A DNA stretch of 64,000 nucleotides. Source: DASUCS01 sp041166745. Lineage in GTDB: Bacteria > Actinomycetota > Acidimicrobiia > Acidimicrobiales > JACDCH01. Of this stretch, positions 9,035 through 17,362 are shown piece after piece. Position 1 is the first letter of the stretch. Each line of letters starts with the position of its first letter. Location: the NCBI GenBank assembly GCA_041166745.1, contig JBEEGH010000034.1:248001-312000 (forward strand), in the 5' to 3' direction. The position numbers and the translations under genes are program-made. The notes under the pieces are model-generated. The model was not told the DNA's origin, ran no database searches, and saw only the letters and a list, made by a program, of their open reading frames with translations.

Positions 9035-10252
9035 TCATCCAACTAGTGCCTCGGTTAGCGCCTGCTCCCACACTGACAGGTGTGCGGCGCTCCGCTCGCC
9101 CGACGCAATCGTGTAGTCCGAGAGGTCGGTTCTATGCAGCCGACGGAGAAAGCCGGTTCGCTCGTCGGTGAGCCGGGCCACCATGGCCGCCGGTGCGAGT
9201 CCCACCCATTCGTCAATCTCCGCAGACCGACAATGAACGGAATGTTTCATCAGCGAGTGGTACTCGAGCGCAATCGGAGGTTGTCCCTCACACTGGGCGC
9301 AGTCGCACTCAGCTAATGCCCGATCCTCGAGCCACAACTGATATGCAAGCTCTTGCGACACGTAGCGATGAACTTGCGGCAAGTAGTACCGAGCCGGTGG
9401 GGGTCCGGACTGTGGCAGCTCTATCCAGTTTCGATACTCGCCGTAGCCGATTCCATGGCAAGCGCCTACAAGCCCTGCCGCCGACGCAAGCACGGAGAAG
9501 AACCCTCCATAGAGGGCGAACAACTCCTTGCCGGAATCGGTCGCCGTTGCAATCGCTTGCAGATAGGCAGCCAACGAGCGCTCGGGACTCGTCAGCTCCT
9601 CCAACGCAGAAACCCACACTGCTACCTGGTCATCTCGCACGTCGTCCAAGCAGCCCGCAAGCGCTTCCACCGACGTCGTTGAAACGACTCGAACTGTCGC
9701 AGCAGAGGCGCTACGAGTGTTCGTTGCTGCATACAACCTCTTTGAAAGGTCCCACCATGGATCCCTGATGCCGCTAACACAGGCGTACGGAGCCAAAATG
9801 AGAAGTGGGTCCTTGGCAGCGCTCGGCGTTACCGGCTCGTTCAGTCGCCGTGCGTACTTATCAAACTTCCCGCTTGTTGCACTCCTGTATCCGAGATTGA
9901 AGTCCACCCAGTGCTGAGCAATCTCCTCGATCATGGTGTCGTCGAAGTCAGTGGGCTGTGGTTGGGCATCGGAGACAAGACCCGGCTCGCCAAGAACCGA
10001 CGCAAGTTCCTCATGTGATTTTTTCGCTTGCGGTAACGCCTGCTGGAAGAGCGGAAACCGAGGGTCAATCACATATTCGGGTGCCGCCTCTGTGGCGGAC
10101 AGCGTCAGGACGAAGCCACCGGTTCCCTCACGTTGAAAAGCAGCAACAGTCCCGGGCACAAGCAGTCCGTCGTAGTGCCCTGCGAGATCTCGCACGGTCT
10201 GTTGATCCGTTGCGCCGTAGCTGAGGTAGTGGCTAAACGTCCGACCAAACAC
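9035..10252 (-). CDS. Transglycosylase-like (TGT/DpdA-type) protein, fourth gene of the island operon
   Basis: The 405-residue protein starts at a GTG with AAGGAG six bases upstream. The first half has alternating beta/alpha character and the motif PEYVIDPRFPLFQ. Near residues 250-290 comes YGGFFSVLASAAGL, GIGYGEYRNW, then GPPPARYYLPQVHRYV, which looks like the late strands of a TIM barrel. The C-terminus has CDCAQC (Cys 316, 318, 321) followed by several His within 20 residues. CxCxxC plus His is the zinc site of tRNA-guanine transglycosylases and of DpdA, which puts 7-deazaguanines into DNA. The two catalytic Asp motifs of true TGTs are not evident, so the assignment is tentative; another TIM-barrel family is possible. 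The start overlaps the preceding nuclease-like gene by 20 bases. Confidence 0.45.
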   Translation of the reverse strand: MFGRTFSHYLSYGATDQQTVRDLAGHYDGLLVPGTVAAFQREGTGGFVLTLSATEAAPEYVIDPRFPLFQQALPQAKKSHEELASVLGEPGLVSDAQPQPTDFDDTMIEEIAQHWVDFNLGYRSATSGKFDKYARRLNEPVTPSAAKDPLLILAPYACVSGIRDPWWDLSKRLYAATNTRSASAATVRVVSTTSVEALAGCLDDVRDDQVAVWVSALEELTSPERSLAAYLQAIATATDSGKELFALYGGFFSVLASAAGLVGACHGIGYGEYRNWIELPQSGPPPARYYLPQVHRYVSQELAYQLWLEDRALAECDCAQCEGQPPIALEYHSLMKHSVHCRSAEIDEWVGLAPAAMVARLTDERTGFLRRLHRTDLSDYTIASGERSAAHLSVWEQALTEALVG

Positions 10253-10676
10253 CGTCGCTCCTTACGGCGCCCGAACGCAGCGACGTCAACAGTCGCTTTC
10301 GCAACGTCTGGTCTATCGGACGCAGGGGGGATTCGAGCAGCACCTTGGAGCTGGTGCTGTTCAGCAGCACGAACCCAAGAGCGTGTTGCTCAGCGAGTTC
10401 CAGGACTCGCTTGGACGGCATGAAGGGAGAAGCAACGTAGCTTCGATCGAATGCCAGGCGGTTGAACCCGGCCTGCTCTATCGCCCTCGCATGGTTGGAA
10501 AGTTTCAGCTCATAGGCCGCCGTGCGAAGCGACTTCGTGAGTACGGCGAGGTCGATGCGGCGACCGAACCATGGCAGCTCTCGAACGACAAGCGAGTCAA
10601 CCCGCACCCGCTTCGTCGAGACAAGCCAGTTCACGAGATGTGGGCTGAGTTCGTGCTCGAACCTGAAATCAATCAT
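10233..10676 (-). CDS. Small PD-(D/E)XK nuclease-like protein, third gene of the island operon
   Basis: A 147-residue protein is read from the ATG at 10676, which overlaps the previous gene's stop (ATGATTGA). A farther start at 10712 is less likely. The core FGRRIDLAVL followed by AAYELKLSNHARAIEQAGFN gives the D...ExK pattern of PD-(D/E)XK enzymes, with a Q-containing helix after it as in many nucleases of this fold. An N-terminal Glu (RELPW) may complete the site. It resembles in layout the sce7726-type small proteins. DNA or RNA cleavage is inferred from the motif. It is coupled on both sides within a four-gene operon. Confidence 0.6.
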   Translation of the reverse strand: MIDFRFEHELSPHLVNWLVSTKRVRVDSLVVRELPWFGRRIDLAVLTKSLRTAAYELKLSNHARAIEQAGFNRLAFDRSYVASPFMPSKRVLELAEQHALGFVLLNSTSSKVLLESPLRPIDQTLRKRLLTSLRSGAVRSDGVWSDV

Positions 10677-11223
10677 TGAGGGTGTCACTCGCCAAAATCT
10701 CCGACTCACCAAGTCGATGCAGCAGTATCACGTATCGACAGAACGTGAAGAGGATGCCAGCGATCGCCAAGGAAGTCGCTCCGACGGCACATTGCCCCAC
10801 GAGCCGGGCACGATTAAATCCGGAGTAGTACAGGCCTGCTACCAGTGTCCCGAGTTCTACGGGTGCCAGCAACATAAGCAGGGTGGGTCCGATCCTCAGC
10901 AGCTTGCGGAATCTCGACGTGAGTCGGTCTCGGGCTTGAATGAGCGCACGGAACCTTTCAACGCTCTGCGACAACTGCGCCGGGTCGGCCGTCAGGCGTC
11001 CGGAATCGAGTAACAGATCACCGATCTGCTTCTGCAAGGTAAGGAGCTCGTCGATCGCCTTATCACTGAGCTTCGCCCTGGCGACGTCGATACGATCAGA
11101 CCACTCGTCAAGAAGCGTCGTTCGGAGAGATGCGAGTTTCCAGGCGGCTCCGGCTGCAGCGAGCGCCAGGGCTACGAAGATGCTTACAACGCCGCCGTCA
11201 ACGGTCGCCGCTCCGACAGTCAT
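10669..11223 (-). CDS. Three-helix membrane protein, second gene of the island operon
   Basis: A 184-residue protein with an N-terminal transmembrane helix (VVSIFVALALAAAGAAWKL), a helical cytoplasmic-type stretch of about 90 residues (DRIDVARAKLSDKAIDELL onward, probably coiled coil), then two more membrane helices (LLMLLAPVELGTLVAGLYY and CAVGATSLAIAGILFTFCRY). No known family is recognised. Its start overlaps the upstream gene by four bases and its stop overlaps the nuclease-like gene by eight. In defence operons such proteins often act as the membrane-damaging effector; here that is inference from context only. Confidence 0.55.
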   Translation of the reverse strand: MTVGAATVDGGVVSIFVALALAAAGAAWKLASLRTTLLDEWSDRIDVARAKLSDKAIDELLTLQKQIGDLLLDSGRLTADPAQLSQSVERFRALIQARDRLTSRFRKLLRIGPTLLMLLAPVELGTLVAGLYYSGFNRARLVGQCAVGATSLAIAGILFTFCRYVILLHRLGESEILASDTLND

Positions 11224-11777
11224 CCCCCAAGAATCTGGTCTCGGATAATGGACTTTTCCGTGTACTCGGGATAGCGCTGGTACACGTACCGAATCAGCTG
11301 CCGAAGCGGCAGGGCGCCGAACTGATCCTTGAACTCAGCGAGCATCGGCCCCACGTCCTTTGGCAGCTCGGTGATCAGCGCCTCGTAGTAGCGCCGTCCC
11401 CTAGCCGTCAAACTCAAGTTTCGAGTCGCATAGGGATCCGACGCTTCGGCGCCGATTACACGCTCCGTCTCCCAGGCATCCTCACTTGTTGAAGACAGCG
11501 AAGCGGAGTCCTCGACAAGGCCGGCAGCAACCAACGTGTCGACTGCTTGATACACCTTCGATGAGAAGGGGCCGAAGTTGTGAGAGCGAAAGTCGGCATC
11601 CTCGGTTATTAGGTCTCGAAGCTCGCTCTCCCGCTCGACCAGAAAGACCAGCTTTTCAAGCCTCGTGATGCCCTCGATCCGATCTTGAAGTGACGGAATT
11701 CGAGACGGCGCCCCAAGCACGAGCACGATCGCATCGTCAACCTCGAACGGGAGCTGGTCAGTGTCCGTCATTGTCAT
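11220..11777 (-). CDS. Winged-helix-like protein (YwgA/DUF4065-like), first gene of the island operon
   Basis: A 185-residue protein that opens with MTMTDTDQ; either Met may start it. The pattern GITRLEKLVFLVERE, then FRSHNFGPFSSKVYQAVDTL, GLVED, and NLSLTARGRRYYEAL followed by LIRYVYQRYPEYTEKS resembles YwgA-like and DUF4065-related winged-helix proteins, which include regulators and antitoxin-like proteins of mobile and defence loci. It heads the four-gene operon. A perfect 18-base palindrome lies 36 bases upstream and may be its operator. The family match is by pattern only. Confidence 0.5.
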   Translation of the reverse strand: MTMTDTDQLPFEVDDAIVLVLGAPSRIPSLQDRIEGITRLEKLVFLVERESELRDLITEDADFRSHNFGPFSSKVYQAVDTLVAAGLVEDSASLSSTSEDAWETERVIGAEASDPYATRNLSLTARGRRYYEALITELPKDVGPMLAEFKDQFGALPLRQLIRYVYQRYPEYTEKSIIRDQILGG

Positions 11778-11812
11778 CGCTGTCGTTCACGGGGTCACTC
11801 TCACTCTCTAAT

Positions 11813-11830
11813 GCGAACGCACACGTTCGC
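11813..11830. promoter_or_regulatory. Palindromic operator candidate ahead of the four-gene operon
   Basis: GCGAACG (11813-11819) and CGTTCGC (11824-11830) are perfect inverted arms separated by CACA. The site is 36 bases before the ATG of the winged-helix-like gene, the right place for a repressor to overlap the promoter. Autoregulation is inferred. Confidence 0.45.
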
Positions 11831-12018
11831 TCGCACAGCGAAGGCAACTTGGCTCGGGATTCCGACACCAAGAAACGTAGCCCTCGCTCGCCTCCGGTCG
11901 GTGCCCGGGTGCGATGCCGCCGCCGACCTCTAACGACGGTATTCGTGGGGTGTGACAGTGAAGAGCCCGGCAGGCCATCGATGCTGCGCCGTGGAACGCA
12001 AGGCAGTCGCCTGTTGGC
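11831..12018. other. Gene-free stretch between the island operon and the tRNA
   Basis: The stretch from 11778 to 12095 has no convincing gene; open frames in it lack coding character. Apart from the operator-like palindrome and the GGTAGAA repeat at its right end, I see no further structure. It probably holds the operon promoter and the island boundary. Confidence 0.5.
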
Positions 12019-12037
12019 GGTAGAAATCCGGTAGAAG
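12019..12037. repeat. GGTAGAA double repeat, copy 2
   Basis: Two GGTAGAA units at the same 11-base spacing as at 10-28; 17 of 19 bases match that copy. It lies 59 bases from the 3' end of the tRNA gene. The pair brackets the accessory genes of this window. Confidence 0.4.
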
Positions 12038-12095
12038 TCACGGCAACAGAAGGGCGGGTCGCCTAGTCCGTACCGGGCCTGACCTGCATCTTCGA

Positions 12096-12172
<77 letters not shown>

Positions 12173-12222
12173 GCGGACCAGACACGTTACCAGTGGTGCC
12201 GGAAGCGGCCAACCGGGCGTTC

Positions 12223-12263
12223 TTGCGTCGCCTGACCACCGCATGAGGGGCTGGGCGACGCAA
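12223..12263. repeat. Intergenic stem-loop family B, copy 1
   Basis: Arms TTGCGTCGCC (12223-12232) and GGCGACGCAA (12254-12263) pair perfectly across a loop containing GACCACCGCATG. A second copy is at 52446-52486, with the same outer stem bases and loop core but different, still complementary, inner stem bases. It sits between the 5' side of the tRNA and the UPF0182 stop, and may act as a transcription terminator for the latter. Confidence 0.6.
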
Positions 12264-12280
12264 TTTCGTAAGCGCGAGGA

Positions 12281-15223
12281 CTACGCGGACGCGCCGGACA
12301 GCGTGGTGGTCGTGGAACTCGACGCCGTCGAGTCCGGTGGCGAGCCGCTGAGGATCTGGTTGGCCTGCTGGGTCTTGCGCTCGGCGTCGTCGATCTTCAG
12401 CTTGTACGTCGCCAGGTCGCCCTGCTTCAGTGCGTTGTTGGCATCTTGGAAGTCCTGCAACGCCTGAGCCAACAGCTCAGTCGCCGTTTGGTTCGTAGGC
12501 GGCGTCGGCGTGGTGCCCTGCACCGGTGGGGTCACCGGCGTCGTGCCGTCTACGGGCAGATCGGAGAACCGGGAGAACTGCTTCAGCGCGGCCGCAAGCG
12601 TGTCGGCCACCGACACCTGGTTGTTGAACTCGACGACGACCTTGCGCAACAGTGGCGGATTGTTGTCCCCGCTCGCCTGCACATAGACGGGCCGCACGTA
12701 GAGCAACGAGTGCTCGATCGGGACGATCAGCAGGTTGCCGAAGAAGAGTTTCGAACCGCCGGTGTTGATGCCGAGCAACGTTTGCAGCGATGACACCGCC
12801 GTATCCGAGCTCATCGTGCTCGCGACGAGTGTGGGCGCGGGCGGCAATCGGTCTCCCGGCATGACGAACGTCTCCAGCTCGCCGTAATGCTCTGGGTCGC
12901 TCTTGGCGACCATGAACGCGGTCATCTGCTTGCCGTTGCCCTTCGTCGGGACGAACGGCCGCAGGATGCTGAAGCGCTGCTCGGTCTCGCCCGGCAATCG
13001 CATGAGTTGGTAGTAGGGCGCGATTCCCCCGGAAGCGGGTGGCGGGCTGTTGTCCTGAACGGTGGTCGCCGTGGTGTTCGTGGCGCCGGTCTGCACCGTG
13101 GTGCCGGGGTCGGGAGCGACCGACCATGCCGGACCCTGCGTGTAGAAGTCGTCGGTGTTGTCGAGGTGGTAGCGACCCCACATGTTCGTCTGCACCCGGA
13201 AGATGTCTTCGGGATAGCGGAAGTGGGCCTTCAACTGCTCGCTCGGTTCGGTCGCCGCGAACAGCTTCGGGAATGCCTTCTGGTACGCACGGATGATCGG
13301 GTCGGCGTGGTCGACGATGTAGAGGGTGGTCGTACCGTCGTAGGCGTCGATCACCGCCTTCACTGAGTTGCGCACGTAGTTGAACCGTCCGCTGAGTGAG
13401 CTGCCGGAGTCGGTCACGGCCCGCTGCGCGTACGGGTAGCGATCCGTGGTGGTGTAGCCGTCGACGATCCACTGCACCTTGCCGTCGATGACGGCCGGAT
13501 ACGGATCAGCGTCAAAGGTGAGGAACGGTGCGATCGATTGCAACCGCGCGTTGATGTCGCGGTTGATGAGGATTCGCGACGAGCTCGTGACGTTGCCCGA
13601 GACGAGTGGGTTGAAATCGCCGAAGCGAAGCGCGAAGGCCGCCCGCTTGATCCACGAGTCCATCTTGACGCCGTCGGCACCGGTGTAGGTCGTGGTCTCG
13701 TTGCGTCCCGCAGTGTCCTCGAAGTCGATCTCCTGCCGCTTCGAGTTCACGACGACGTACCCATCGAGTCGCTGCCCGAAATAGATGCCGGGCCGATCGA
13801 CCTTGATGTCGGTCTCGTTCGTGATGGGAATGCCGCGGATCAGCTGATCGGGTTGGCCGTCGGCGGTCTGTGCGCTCGAGCTCGACAGAACGACGCCGTA
13901 GCCGTGTGTGAACGCGAGGTGCGTGCCTTCCCACGATTGTTGGGGCACACCACCAGAGTTCAACTCGCGGGCGGACAACACGACCTGGGTCAGGTTCCCG
14001 TTGAGGATGTACCGGTCGACGTCGACGTCCTCGATCTTGTAGAAGGGCTTCAACGACTGAAGCGCCCGGTACGTGTCCGGCATGATGTTCGGATCCCAGA
14101 GGCGAATGTTGTCGACCGTGTCTTTGTTGGCGAGCACGTTCGCCGTGTTCAGTTGGTTGTCGTTGTCGAAGCTGGTCGTCGTGACGTTGCTCAGATTCAT
14201 CGCGGCGCGCGTCGCTTTGATGTTGCGGTCGATGTATGGCCGCTCCTTCGTCGACTCCGAAGGCTCCACCTGGAATTTCTGTACGAGCGTCGGAACGATC
14301 GTCCCTGCGACCACCGCCACGAAAAACCACAGGCCGACGCCGAGAACGGGCAGCACCCACCCTCGGCGGAAGATGTTGTAGAGGAACAACCCGACCGAGA
14401 AGAGCGAGATCACCATCAGCAACTTGATGGCCGGCAACTGGGTGTGCACGTCGGTGTAGGTCGGGCCATCGACTGTGCCGCGAGTTGAAATGCTGAGCGT
14501 GTACTGCTGCACGTAGTACCCGGCCGCCTTCACCAGCGCGATCACGGCGAGGAGGACCGACAGGTGCGCCTTCACCTGCGGCGTGACCCGTTGGAACGGC
14601 GTCTGCACCCGGATGCCGCCATTGAGGTAGTGCGCAACTGCGCTCACGATGAGCACGATGACGAAGGCGGCGAAGAACCATCCGACGAGGAACGACAGGA
14701 ACGGAAGCTGGAAGACGTAGAAGCCGACGTCCTTGTGGAACTGCGGGTCCTGGACGTTGAACGGTACGTAGTTGCGGAACAGCAGCCACTCTTGCCATTG
14801 GCCCGACGCGCCCGCACCCGCGATCACCGCGAACAGCAGCGCCACCGCGATGCGAACCAAACCGGTGCGACGACCGACGAGCTCGTGATAGCGCTCGATC
14901 AGCTCCTCTTCCGGACCGGCCGGTCGGAACTTGGGCGCGAGGCGATCTGCGATGAGCAGGTTGAGCCAGAGGAGCACGAAGAAGATCGCGATGAAGACGA
15001 AGGCGAGCGTGAGCTTCGTGCCGAGAACACCTCGCCACACGCCCGTCTGACCGATCGACTGGAACCACAAGTAGTCGGTGTAGAAGGACGCGATGCTGCG
15101 CAGCGTCGTGACGAGCAGGAACAGCCCGACGGCCGCGATGACGAGAAGGACGCGGCCACGGCCGGGCCGGCGCGCTCGGGGCGCGCGAGGCTCCCCACGG
15201 GGCATGTCGTCACCAGCGCGCAT
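12281..15223 (-). CDS. UPF0182 family multi-pass membrane protein
   Basis: A 980-residue protein of the actinobacterial and cyanobacterial UPF0182 family, function unknown. The first third has about seven transmembrane helices (for example VLLVIAAVGLFLLVTTL, then LAFVFIAIFFVLLWLNLL), including the family hallmark SFYTDYLWFQSIGQTGVWRG. The large rest is an outside domain (NGNLTQVVLSARELNSGGVP, the TWEGTHLAFTHGYG-like region, IAPYYQLMRLPGE). The C-terminal 100 residues are a Pro/Thr linker and a helical tail. The start is uncertain: ATG 15223 or, 18 bases in, ATG 15205 after GGTGAC. It follows the DivIVA-like gene by 12 bases and is probably in its operon. Confidence 0.9.
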   Translation of the reverse strand: MRAGDDMPRGEPRAPRARRPGRGRVLLVIAAVGLFLLVTTLRSIASFYTDYLWFQSIGQTGVWRGVLGTKLTLAFVFIAIFFVLLWLNLLIADRLAPKFRPAGPEEELIERYHELVGRRTGLVRIAVALLFAVIAGAGASGQWQEWLLFRNYVPFNVQDPQFHKDVGFYVFQLPFLSFLVGWFFAAFVIVLIVSAVAHYLNGGIRVQTPFQRVTPQVKAHLSVLLAVIALVKAAGYYVQQYTLSISTRGTVDGPTYTDVHTQLPAIKLLMVISLFSVGLFLYNIFRRGWVLPVLGVGLWFFVAVVAGTIVPTLVQKFQVEPSESTKERPYIDRNIKATRAAMNLSNVTTTSFDNDNQLNTANVLANKDTVDNIRLWDPNIMPDTYRALQSLKPFYKIEDVDVDRYILNGNLTQVVLSARELNSGGVPQQSWEGTHLAFTHGYGVVLSSSSAQTADGQPDQLIRGIPITNETDIKVDRPGIYFGQRLDGYVVVNSKRQEIDFEDTAGRNETTTYTGADGVKMDSWIKRAAFALRFGDFNPLVSGNVTSSSRILINRDINARLQSIAPFLTFDADPYPAVIDGKVQWIVDGYTTTDRYPYAQRAVTDSGSSLSGRFNYVRNSVKAVIDAYDGTTTLYIVDHADPIIRAYQKAFPKLFAATEPSEQLKAHFRYPEDIFRVQTNMWGRYHLDNTDDFYTQGPAWSVAPDPGTTVQTGATNTTATTVQDNSPPPASGGIAPYYQLMRLPGETEQRFSILRPFVPTKGNGKQMTAFMVAKSDPEHYGELETFVMPGDRLPPAPTLVASTMSSDTAVSSLQTLLGINTGGSKLFFGNLLIVPIEHSLLYVRPVYVQASGDNNPPLLRKVVVEFNNQVSVADTLAAALKQFSRFSDLPVDGTTPVTPPVQGTTPTPPTNQTATELLAQALQDFQDANNALKQGDLATYKLKIDDAERKTQQANQILSGSPPDSTASSSTTTTLSGASA

Positions 15224-15235
15224 CTGGGGGGAACC

Positions 15236-17272
15236 TTACTGAGGAGGCGGTACCAACAGACAGCGGCAGCCGGGATGCGCCGGCGGATAGCAATGGCCGG
15301 TCGGGTAGGCATCGCCCTTGATCACGAGCCCGGCCAGCGAATTGTCCTCGGCGTCGGGGCACGGTGATCCCCCGTCGTCGACCAGCCAACGCTGCGCTGC
15401 GCCGTCGGGTGTGGCCTCGTAGAGCCCGAGGTTGAACGCCGCGAACACCGTGTCGCGGGCCTGCATCCCGATGCGGTGGGTCTTCCAATCGCGGTAAGCC
15501 GCGCGCACACCATCGGCGAGCGCCTCATCGTCACCGGCTGCCTCACGTAGCGAGTCGGACACGCGCTCGCGCAGTGGAAGGGCGAGCGCTTCACCGAGCT
15601 CGTGGGCCAGATCGTCGACCGTGGTCACGGCGCCGTTGTTGCCGTAGAACGAGGCTCCGGCCTGCGCCGCTTCTGCCAGCGCGCCGCTGGCGGCCGCGGC
15701 GTAGCGACCCGCGTGCTCCTTCGGGGCAGGGAGGAGGTCGGTGATCTTCGCCTTGGCGTTGCGTCGCAGCTGGTCGAGCACGTCGTTCTGCTCGTCGGCC
15801 AGGACGCGCTTGAGTTTGCGGGTGGCCTTCTGCTCCGCCGCGTCGGTCGCGGCGTCGCGGCGCTCGAGCAGGGCTTGGTCGTCGGGTGCCACCGGCGTGG
15901 GCACGTAGTCGTCGGACGCGTCACGGTCCTCGAGCGGTTCGGCGTCGGGCGCATCGTCGGGTTCGTCGGGCAGTTCGGTCGCGGTCTCGGTCTCCGTCTC
16001 GGCAACCGGCTCATCGACGGGCTCGGCGGACGGCTCGTCGCCCAGGATGTCGTGGGCTTTCGCAACCTCCTCAGCACGGGCGGCGCGGATGCGGGCGAAC
16101 AGGTCGTCGACGTCGACGTCGGTGGCTTCTGTCTCCTCGTCGGCAACTTCCTCGACGACCTCGACCACAGCAACCACGTCGACGGCCTCGACGGCCTCGA
16201 CCACCTCGACGATCTCGACGATCTCGACGATCTCGACAACCTCGCTCTCGGGCTCCTCGATGACCCGCACTGCCTCGAAGTCGGCGGAGGGCTCGATCGG
16301 CACCATCTCGCCTTCGGGTAGCTGCTCGTCGAACGCCTCGAGCTCAGGCTCGTCGTCCACCAGCGGGAGCCCGGCAGCGCGCGCCGCCTCGACCTCGGCT
16401 TCGAGCTCTTCGGCCGTCGGTGCCGGCTCGGCCTCCACGCGTCGCGCCGCGGCGTCGGCCACTTGCTTCGCGGCCGTCAAGGAGCCCTTCAACTCGTTCG
16501 TCGCTTCCTCGAGCGTGCGCCGCACGATCTCGTAGGACTCGAGCAGTCGTTCGCGTCCGCCTTGGAGACGTTCGAGTTGCACGCGCGCCGTCTTGCGTTT
16601 GCGCGACAAGTCCTCGAGCACCCGCGAGCGGACCAGCAGCGCCTCGTCGACCATCTCGCGCGCTTGACCGCGCGCTGCTTCCCGCACCTCTTCGGCATCG
16701 GCCTCGGCTCCGGCGCGGATGCGCTCGACTTCGTTGCGCGCTTCCTCGGTGGCCGCTTGACCTGCAGCCAGCAACTCGACGACCGCTGCTTCGGCTTCCG
16801 CCTGTGCCTCCGCCAGCGCCTGCTCCGCCGCGGTGCGGATGGCGGCGGCGGTCTTCTCGGCCTCCTCGGTGCGCCGGTTGAGGATCGATTCCGCCTCGCT
16901 CTTCATCCGCGTGGCTTCGTCCTGCGCTTCCCGCAACAGGCGAGCGACGCTGTCCTCGCCCTTGGCTCGGATCTCTGTGGCGGCCTCGCGTGCCGCGAGC
17001 AACACCCGCACCGTTTCCTCACCCAGCGTGGCGGTCAGCTGCGCTTCGTCAGGGTGCGATGCCGACTCGGCTCTCGCCTCCGCCGCTTCGAGCTCCGACC
17101 GCAATGCGGCCTCGCGGTCGCGCGCGTCGCGTAGTTCACCGGCGATGTGCTCGAGGAAAACCCGAACGTGATCGGGGTCGTACCCTCGAAAACTCGTCGG
17201 AAAAGTCGTGCGGGCAACGGCGTCAGGCCCGACGCGCGTCGGACGCCCCTCGGCGTCGCTCTCGGATGGCAT
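15236..17272 (-). CDS. DivIVA-like coiled-coil protein with a Mu gpF-like C-terminus
   Basis: The 678-residue protein is a fusion. Residues about 20-60 (FPTSFRGYDPDHVRVFLEHI) are a DivIVA N-terminal domain, which binds curved membranes and recruits growth or division proteins. Residues 60-290 are Ala/Glu-rich coiled coil. Residues about 290-470 are a highly acidic, repetitive linker (VEIVEIVEVVEAVEAV and similar). The last 220 residues are helical and end in SPCPDAEDN...GHCYPPAHPGCRCLL, the cysteine-rich close of phage Mu gpF / SPP1 gp7 head-morphogenesis proteins. There are no other phage genes around. It stands ahead of UPF0182. Cytoplasmic, membrane-associated action is inferred. Confidence 0.75.
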   Translation of the reverse strand: MPSESDAEGRPTRVGPDAVARTTFPTSFRGYDPDHVRVFLEHIAGELRDARDREAALRSELEAAEARAESASHPDEAQLTATLGEETVRVLLAAREAATEIRAKGEDSVARLLREAQDEATRMKSEAESILNRRTEEAEKTAAAIRTAAEQALAEAQAEAEAAVVELLAAGQAATEEARNEVERIRAGAEADAEEVREAARGQAREMVDEALLVRSRVLEDLSRKRKTARVQLERLQGGRERLLESYEIVRRTLEEATNELKGSLTAAKQVADAAARRVEAEPAPTAEELEAEVEAARAAGLPLVDDEPELEAFDEQLPEGEMVPIEPSADFEAVRVIEEPESEVVEIVEIVEIVEVVEAVEAVDVVAVVEVVEEVADEETEATDVDVDDLFARIRAARAEEVAKAHDILGDEPSAEPVDEPVAETETETATELPDEPDDAPDAEPLEDRDASDDYVPTPVAPDDQALLERRDAATDAAEQKATRKLKRVLADEQNDVLDQLRRNAKAKITDLLPAPKEHAGRYAAAASGALAEAAQAGASFYGNNGAVTTVDDLAHELGEALALPLRERVSDSLREAAGDDEALADGVRAAYRDWKTHRIGMQARDTVFAAFNLGLYEATPDGAAQRWLVDDGGSPCPDAEDNSLAGLVIKGDAYPTGHCYPPAHPGCRCLLVPPPQ
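16177..16244 (-). repeat. 9-bp tandem repeats coding the acidic linker
   Basis: Degenerate 9-base units (CTCGACGAT, CTCGACGGC and variants) run through this stretch and code on the minus strand for Val-Glu-Ile/Val/Ala triplets. The repeat keeps the frame, so copy number may vary without breaking the gene. Confidence 0.7.
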
Positions 17273-17362
17273 TGCGTTGATCGTACGACCCCGAGCGCAC
17301 GCCCCAGTGAATGCGATGCCGTTCGCGAATCACGTGCACTCCGGCGAACAAGCGGCTGGACG

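Noticed and set aside
13512..15068. Arg/His-rich minus-strand frame over the UPF0182 gene
   Set aside because: It is the same strand but a different frame from UPF0182; composition is typical of a GC-rich shadow frame and the membrane protein frame is clearly the real one.
16047..16535. Ser/Thr-rich plus-strand frame
   Set aside because: It arises from the 9-base repeats of the acidic linker read on the other strand and has no start signal or domain.
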